From Apiosordaria backusii (taxonomy: Eukaryota; Ascomycota; Sordariomycetes; Sordariales; Lasiosphaeriaceae): a DNA stretch of 64,000 nt. The position numbers were made by a program, and so were the translations under genes. The DNA lies in the NCBI GenBank assembly GCA_030549205.1, contig JAUKTV010000007.1:434001-498000 (forward strand). The letters are read 5' to 3'. Below are positions 57,880-64,000 of this stretch, in pieces (the stretch's first letter is position 1; the number at the start of each line of letters is the position of its first letter). Below the pieces are notes generated by a model. That model was not told the DNA's origin and did no database searches. It worked only from the letters and a program-made list of their open reading frames with translations.

Positions 57880-58905
57880 TGTGCTGTTCTGTTCTGCGTG
57901 TAAATGTGGACTGGTTCCAATTATCGCTGAAGCGGGAAAAGAGCGTTGCCCTCAAAAAAACGACCAGCAACCTGTTCCGACGGCTGGGATGGCGGCATCC
58001 TTTGTCGGATTCTTGTGTCGAGAAATCAGATGAATATCCGTAGCAAGTTGTTTCAAGTTGGCGCCCAGCCCGCTATCGCAAGTGTAAATACGCAAAAGAA
58101 CGCAAACCCCCCAAAAGAGGCAAGAAAAGACCCCTATCCAAGGGGTGTAACAAGAGCGAAAGGCAGAACAGTGGTCGAGCGCTGCTGTGTTGTACCGTCT
58201 CAACTGCGCTGCCATTCAAAGGACCCTATCCCCGTTTCGCGACGCTGTTCGGTAACCAAGGGAAAGCCTAAGGTAGTGGATTCGCGCTGGGCTGGATGAA
58301 ATCGGGGGATCGTGGATCTCTTTGGCGGACTGATGTGGAAATGGTGCCCCCTGAAAAAAGGTGTGGAGTTTGGATACTGGAGATTTCGCTGATCACTGGA
58401 GTCGGCAGTTTGTTTGTTCCAGGTTGGCGCCAAGCCAGCGGCGTCATAACCAACTTCACCGACGAGGGTTGGGGTTATACCACGCTATGGGGTGAAACAT
58501 GTGTAAACCATCCATCGCATGATAGGGAGATACCAAACAAAATGGTCCCGTTGATAATGCTTTGTTCGGATGAAGACACGTGCCTGGCCACAAAGAAAAG
58601 CGACCACTCGGGACAACTGGCAACATTTCACAGTACCTAACAGCTGGAGCCAAACATGAGGATATCAGGGTAAGGAAAGTCATAATGTCTCTGAAACCTC
58701 TTCAGTAAATATGCTATATCACCCTTTATACCAATGCAGGTCTATGAAGGGTCTCGAGAATCAGATAGAAAAGCGCCAAACCCCAGGTTATGAATTAGAA
58801 ACAACTCGCCAGATACTCCCTGCATGATATCATACAAAGCCAGAACCCAAAACGAAAGAACAACCTGAATCATCTTCACTACATCTCATGTATCACGTAT
58901 CCTAC
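57880..58905. other. Intergenic
   Basis: Promoter of the transporter gene and 3' flank of YPT7. Nothing further seen. Confidence 0.6.
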
Positions 58906-59759
58906 TTAGCACGCGCACCCGTCCCGGTCGTTCTCAATATGGATGTTGATGGGATCCTGGAAGTCGCCGCTGAACTCTTCTGACTCCTCTTGGAGGAGCG
59001 CATTCCTCGCGATAACTGGAACATGTCAGCAATGTGGTAGTCCAAAAGAGAATACTATGTCTTACCTTCAAAGGCCTGCTCAACGTTGATAGCCTCCTTG
59101 GCGCTGGTCTCAAAGTACGGGATACCGCCCTTGGACTGACAGAAGGTCATGGCCCGCTTTGTCGAGATCTTTCATCTGTCAGCATTTATCTCATAGCACT
59201 CAGCAGAGTCCTGACAACATACCACTCTCTTGCTCTCCTCAACATCAATCTTGTTGCCCAACACCACAAACGGGAAGTTATCCGGGTCTCGTGGCGAGGC
59301 TTGGATCAAGAACTCGTCCCTCCAGCTGTCAAGCGCATCAAAGCTCTTGGAGTTGTTGACGTCGTACACAAGCACACAGCAGTCGGCTCCTCTGTAAAAG
59401 GCCACACCCAGCGACTGAAACCGTTCTTGCCCGGCCGTGTCCCAGAGCTGCATGGTCACCTGGCGGTCGTCTACCAGAACCTCTCGTGTCAGGAAATCGG
59501 CTCCAATTGTGGCCTTGTAGCTTGCGCTGAACTTCTTGTTGACCTAGAGTTGGTAGACGGTCAGTACGGGCGCACGTGGGCGTTGTTGGAGAAGCCTCGG
59601 CATCATACATATTGGTTCATCAAACTCGTCTTGCCGACACCGCTGTCGCCCAAGATGATGACCTGTTGTTCGCTTGCGTTAGTAAAACTATTCTGGATCC
59701 TCAAGACAGATTTATGGGCACATGCTGACCTTGAGAAGGACCTTCTTTCTGGAAGCCAT
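58906..59759 (-). CDS. YPT7: Rab7-family small GTPase
   Basis: Five exons: 59759-59730, 59662-59609, 59543-59223, 59168-59066, 59015-58906; 205 aa, normal for Rab7. It marks late endosomes and vacuoles and drives homotypic vacuole fusion through the HOPS complex. All G boxes are present: GDSGVGKTS (P-loop), T in YKATIGADF (switch I), WDTAGQERF (switch II), GNKIDVE (G4), TSAKE (G5). VLVDDRQVTMQLW and FYRGADCCVLVYDV are Rab7-typical. It ends DGCAC, a CxC double geranylgeranylation site. Codon use is uniform without the 5'-3' shift. Divergent from the + strand gene at 60471 across 711 bp. Confidence 0.97.
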
Positions 59760-60470
59760 TGCGGGAATGGTTCGTTTGGGGGGATGAATGACGCGGGGAA
59801 GGCGGGCGAGAGGTATGCGCAGGTTGACAGACGTGGGTTTCTGGTCTGGAGCTTTGCAGTGGGCGAGGTCCCAAAAAACAGGTCGTCGAGTGCTCCGAGG
59901 TTTAATATCCGTAGCACACAGTTCGAGGTTGCGACTTCGATAAATGAACGGGGCTGATGGATTGTTAGGGAATCGGCTGTTGGAGGAGTGACGAAGCGAG
60001 ACCTAGTAGCTCTCTCCGACCTCTGTATCAAGAGCGGGCAGGCACCAGATAGTGTAAGCTGGGCCAATCACAGCGCTGCAGCACAGTTGGCCCGCCTATG
60101 AGACCAGTGCCTTTTGGGCTTCTCCACCCGCTCCCGCTTGCTTCAAGTGCGCCACAGCCTTTTGAAACCTTGTGACAACATCTGCCTTCCAACACTTGAT
60201 TTCTGCCTATGCAGTATCGCAGAGGAAATGGCAGGGCGCCAGGCCAGCCACGCGCCTGTTTATTCTTTTTGCATGCGACCAAGATGAAGACGTAAAAGCC
60301 AGTCGAACCAGACAAGCAGCACGAGCCAACCAAGCATCAACGAGACAACGACCACTCGGCCAAGCTGATCCCCCTGGCCGTGCATTTGCCTGCCCCCAAC
60401 AACGTCGTATGCGGTTCGACATGCTACCTATCAAGGTACTTTAGCCAACATCACCACCACCACCGGGCCA
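59760..60470. promoter_or_regulatory. Divergent promoter region
   Basis: 711 bp shared by YPT7 (-) and the Mg-chelatase-like gene (+). No specific site identified. Confidence 0.45.
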
Positions 60471-61799
60471 ATGGCGGATGAACGGCTTCTCGACAAGATA
60501 CAATCTCTCAGCGACCTCGAGCTAGCCACTCTCCTCTGTCTCGTCGCTCGCGAACACTGCCTAATCGGCACCCTCCCAGACTACGTCGACGAGCTCGCCG
60601 AGGAGCTCCGCCTAGTCGCATCCAAAACCTTCAACCTCAGCTCCGCTATCATCAGCTGCCACTCCCACACAACCCTCGACGAGTTCGCAACCGGCCTACT
60701 AGTCCCTTCATCATCCCGCGGGCCCCCCTCACCAGCCAACACCCGCTCCGTCTCCCCCTACCGTCCCCGTCATGAACCCTCCTCCTCAACCGGCGGTCCC
60801 TCCTCCTCAGCCTCTTACTTCCCCAGCCCACCCCCCCGCCCGGCCCCCGGCGCATTCTCCCCTCGTATCGGTCCAGCAGCCATAATCCCCTCCTCCCCCT
60901 CAACCAACACCGGCTCCCACCACCACCAACCCCAAATAGCCAACTTCATCCTCGCCAAAGACCTCAACCGCGCCCCTCGCGCAGTCCAAATCCAAGCCTT
61001 GGAACTTTTGCGCACACGCCGAATCTTCACCCGAACCTCCGTCCAAACCGCCCCGAAACAATTCTTGTTTATCGCTCTAGTCGGCGCCCCCTCAGCAACC
61101 CAAGCGCGCGTCACCCCCCACCTCAACGACTTTTTTTATCTCTCCCACTGGCACGACCCAGAAAAAGACGGGTTTGACTACCTCGACGTTGAGCTCCCTC
61201 CCAATCGGGGCCCTACCGACAATGACGCCGCGTCTGTTGCGTCGTCGACGGCTTCTAGTAGGAGTATAATAAAGCGGTCTTCCTCGGTTCATGGTCTAAG
61301 CCCGTTACCACCTGACCCTTCCTCTTCCCACCAGTCCCCCTCCGCTCAACAACAACAAAACCAGGCCGCGGTTTTACTCACGGAAGATGACATCTCCCTC
61401 TTGTCTCAGCTCACGACTTCCGCGTATGTGGATGTGGATGTGTTGCGGTATCAAATGAATGTTGTTTCCTTTTTGAGAATCCATCGCGCGGTAAGTGGGG
61501 GGGTTACGCCGCAAGCGACGAAGCACTTTCAGTATTTGTGTAAGAGTTTGGCGCCGCTGCATGGGTTGGGGTATGTGACGCCTAGTTTGGTTGGGTTGGC
61601 GGCGAGGAAGGTGTATGGGCATCGGTTGGTTTTGGTTACTACTGAGGAGGGGGGTGAAGGGGAAGGGAGAGAGATGGAGAGGAGGGAGAGGAGCATGCAG
61701 TGGGGGAGTGAGAAGGAGGCGGTGGGGGTGGTGATGGAGGGGTGGGGGGCTGAGGAGGTGGTGGAGGATGTGCTGGGGTGTGTTGGGGTGCCTGCTTGA
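60471..61799 (+). CDS. Mg-chelatase-like AAA-lid protein of fungi
   Basis: Single exon, 442 aa. The N-terminus SLSDLELATLLCLVAREHCLI is a helical segment. A long Ser/Pro-rich linker follows (residues about 78-160). The segment ILAKDLNRAPRAVQIQALELLRTRRIFTR, then APKQFLFIALVG, matches the region after Walker B of Mg-chelatase/MCM-type AAA proteins (N-x-A...VQ..LLE...R.I.T), but I see no Walker A, so ATP hydrolysis is doubtful. The C-terminal part SAYVDVDVLRYQMNVVSFLRIHRAV resembles the lid helix bundle. The role is unknown; fungi lack chlorophyll, so the name reflects homology only. C-ended codons give way to G-ended ones near the 3' end. Confidence 0.7.
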   Translation: MADERLLDKIQSLSDLELATLLCLVAREHCLIGTLPDYVDELAEELRLVASKTFNLSSAIISCHSHTTLDEFATGLLVPSSSRGPPSPANTRSVSPYRPRHEPSSSTGGPSSSASYFPSPPPRPAPGAFSPRIGPAAIIPSSPSTNTGSHHHQPQIANFILAKDLNRAPRAVQIQALELLRTRRIFTRTSVQTAPKQFLFIALVGAPSATQARVTPHLNDFFYLSHWHDPEKDGFDYLDVELPPNRGPTDNDAASVASSTASSRSIIKRSSSVHGLSPLPPDPSSSHQSPSAQQQQNQAAVLLTEDDISLLSQLTTSAYVDVDVLRYQMNVVSFLRIHRAVSGGVTPQATKHFQYLCKSLAPLHGLGYVTPSLVGLAARKVYGHRLVLVTTEEGGEGEGREMERRERSMQWGSEKEAVGVVMEGWGAEEVVEDVLGCVGVPA

Positions 61800-62364
61800 T
61801 AGGTAGACTTGAGGGAAGATGGGATTAGATGTTGAAAACGAAAGATGGGGCTGGGGGAAAATGTATAGCGGAAAGGGCGTTTTGGAGTATTCAGGGGCTG
61901 TTTTTCCCACGCCGAAAAAAGGGGGGGTAATGATAGAACTAATCAACACTATAAATGATGATCATAACAAGAGTCAACTATTAATGACGTGTGCCATGAG
62001 AAGTATTGCAACGAGAACTAGCAATAGTCATACATTTTTTCTCTTTCCAATCTCCTCCCATATCATGAAGATGGAACCATCTTTCTATCCTGTCGGTGTG
62101 TGGTTTTGCAAAGGCAGGACACCTCCCGCCCACCCACCTACCTTACATAACCACCCTATTAACGCCATCTCTTTTTAGTTTCGATAAAACACAGTAACTA
62201 CCGTAGCTGTATCTTGTAACCCTAGACCCGACCAAACGCAAAGAATGAATACTAAAAAGTTGTATATATGTATGCGAGACATCAAAGTTGTGTGTTTTTT
62301 CATAACCCCCCCCCCCCCCCCCCCTTTCCTCTCCTATCATACCCAAAGCGACCCCACTGATTTA
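61800..62364. other. Convergent intergenic region with C19 run
   Basis: Shared 3' flanks of the gene at 60471 (+) and GDA1 (-). It holds a C19 homopolymer at 62306-62324. No coding gene. Confidence 0.7.
62306..62324. repeat. C19 homopolymer
   Basis: Nineteen C in a row in the assembly; true length is probably uncertain. Confidence 0.9.
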
Positions 62365-63971
62365 TTAATGAATCTCCTTAATCTTGCACTGCCAGCCCGA
62401 AGCCTTAGACAATAATGGGAGACTATGTACTCATGTCAGCAATATATTCAAAAACAAACAAATATTTCAAGGAATAAAAAGCGGGGGACATACCTAGCAC
62501 CCAAACACCACCCCAACTCATTCCCTTTAATCTGCTTCGCAATCCTCACCTCCCTATCAATCGGCATCTCGTACCCCGTATGCGTCAGCGCCAGCATGAA
62601 ATTCAAATCCATGCAGTGCTCCGGCCTGTCCTTTAGCTCCTCCATCGCACGGGGGACGCTCTGGAATACATCCCACTCCCTTTCTCCGCCGCAGACCCTG
62701 TTGGCCAAGTCGGACATCTCCCTAAGGGTGAACGACTCGGGCATACCCAAAGGCTGGGTGCGGTCGTAAAAGTAAGACAAGAAATAGATGTCTTCACGGG
62801 CAAAGGTCTTGGCCATGGAAGGCTGGTGGACGCCGTTGAAAGAGCAAGGAGCGAGATTGCAAGCGGATTCTTTCTTGAGGATGCGCTCAGCCAAAGACCG
62901 GCATTGCGCTGGGGCTGCCCAGTGGGGGCCCGTCATGTTTACTTCGAGTTTCTTGCCGAGGGGGTGGTTGTCAGGAAGAACGACCTTGGCCATCTTGGAC
63001 ATGCCGGCGGAGTAGCAGGGGTTGACGATGGGCTTCTCCATCCAGGACTTGTCGCCTTTGTGTTCCTCGTGGAGGTCGGTGACGAGCTCGGCGAGGATGG
63101 CTTCGCGGGCGGACATGAGGCCGTACCCGAGATGGGAGTGCTGGTAGAGGTTGAATTTGCGGCCGCCAAAGTCAAGGGCGTACTTGTGGTCGCCTTCGGC
63201 GAGCTTGGCGGGCATGCCACCGTCGGTGAGACCTTCGAAGGAGGGTTCGAAAACGATCTGGGTGGAACCACCGCCCAAGTCGAATACAGCCGCGGTGGGG
63301 GAGTGGTCGGGGCCGCCGATCTTGCCCAGGAGGTAGTTGGTTGTGATCCAGGCGTAGACACCCTCGTCGGAGCCGTCCATGATGGCGACGCCGTTCTCCT
63401 CGCGGGAGACGAGGGGGAAGGGGTACTTTGTTTCGATGCGGTGGCGGACGGCTTCGAGGATCTTGTCGGACTTTTCCTTGCCGATCAGACGGAGGCCGGC
63501 GGTGGCCTTGACGGCGATGGGGGAGCAGGACTTGAGCTTGTCGGGGATCTTCTCGAGGGCGGCGTCGAGGAGGGGGTCGAGACTTTCGGCGGCTTTGAGG
63601 GGGTCGTCTTTGTATGCGCTGAGGCCGCTGGACTGGCCTTCAATCTTGGCGGTCATCTTGAAGAGGACTTCATCTTCGAGCTCGGGGGCGGCGCCGCAGT
63701 TGTTGAACTTGTAGACGTGGATGCGGGAGCCAGTGCTGCCGGCGTCAATCATGGAGACATATTGGACGATTGGCTTGTCTTTGGAGTAGGATCTTGTGCA
63801 TCTGTCGGTTCCGTAGGACGAGTCTGAAGGGACTTGGCCTTGGTTTCCGCCATCGTAACGGTCGACGCTGGAGGGGGAGAAGAAGTAGAAGAGCAAGAGC
63901 ACGGTGAAAACGATGGCACCGGTCTTGATGTAGCGTGCCCGCTGGGATTGTTGTGTCCAGGCGGACTGCAT
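62365..63971 (-). CDS. GDA1: Golgi guanosine-diphosphatase (GDA1/CD39 family)
   Basis: Two exons: 63971-62494 and 62422-62365; 511 aa. A type II membrane protein: a short cytosolic tail, one hydrophobic helix (TGAIVFTVLLLFYFFS, about residues 17-32), then a lumenal catalytic domain. Apyrase conserved regions are all visible: IDAGSTGSRIHVY (ACR1), KATAGLRLIG (ACR2), GSDEGVYAWITTNYLLG (ACR3), FDLGGGSTQIVFEP (ACR4), and GWCLGAS across the last intron (ACR5). It hydrolyses GDP to GMP in the Golgi lumen so that GMP can exchange for GDP-mannose during glycosylation. The last exon supplies the conserved end SGWQCKIKEIH. The start lies 30 bp from the window edge; the first ATG gives the normal N-terminus, so the gene is probably complete. 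Confidence 0.95.
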
Positions 63972-64000
63972 CTTTGAGAGGAGGTCGGGTTCTCGATGGC

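Noticed and set aside
62826..63827. 333-codon + strand open frame
   Set aside because: It lies antisense to the conserved GDA1 catalytic domain and has a Gly/Val/Glu-rich composition expected from reading C/G-ended codons backwards; no domain.

Overview
The window is nuclear DNA of a filamentous ascomycete, most likely a sordariomycete (Sordariales-like). The evidence is genes with short GT-AG introns of about 50-80 nt carrying CTAAC/CTGAC-type branch sites, a Zn2Cys6 regulator, an intronless eukaryotic initiator tRNA, a cross-pathway-control (CPC1/Gcn4-type) site in front of a lysine gene, and family-level similarity of the proteins. There are no operons, CRISPR arrays or intact transposons. 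I found 19 protein genes, of which 18 look expressed and one is cut by the window edge, plus one tRNA and two gene remnants.

Layout. 1-4.8 kb: 3' end of a D-amino-acid-oxidase gene (+), initiator tRNA-Met (+), a field of short dispersed repeats, and a six-exon Zn2Cys6 transcription factor (-). 4.8-16.3 kb: an 11.5-kb stretch with no credible coding gene, rich in microsatellites and homopolymers, upstream of the transcription factor. 16.3-25.8 kb: transportin/Kap104 (-), a putative proteasome assembly chaperone 4 (-), an NAD kinase whose frame is broken at several G-runs (-), and a pfkB/ketohexokinase-type sugar kinase (+). 25.8-33.3 kb: a second gene-free stretch, upstream of a disordered fungal protein (+). 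35.2-41.2 kb: a tandem + strand run of LYS9, LAS1, glyoxalase II and an EF-hand protein. 41.8-42.7 kb: a 4EHP-like eIF4E (-). 43-47.5 kb: an accessory-looking patch with an AAA ATPase pseudogene, an argininosuccinate lyase with an unusual active-site loop, and a truncated DEDDh-exonuclease fragment. 49.4-64 kb: a nuclear-type protein with IKV-N-[SK]-[RK] repeats (+), a membrane-anchored heme-oxygenase-like protein (-), a DMT/SLC35F-type transporter (-), Ypt7/Rab7 (-), a Mg-chelatase-like AAA-lid protein (+) and the Golgi GDPase GDA1 (-).

The genes are mostly unrelated housekeeping functions: amino-acid synthesis, nuclear import, ITS2 processing, detoxification, vacuolar fusion and Golgi glycosylation. 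Exon boundaries were set by reading the splice sites and checking phase. Most models close exactly at the length normal for the family.

Three observations stand out. (1) Many genes show a transcription-oriented shift from C-ending codons at the 5' end of an exon to G-ending codons at its 3' end, and this resets at introns. (2) All frame breaks in otherwise conserved genes are single missing bases in G/C homopolymers, which points to assembly errors or slippage. (3) The zinc-finger gene carries a symmetric 42-nt exon encoding half of the zinc cluster and has a single in-frame TAG followed by 104 open codons.
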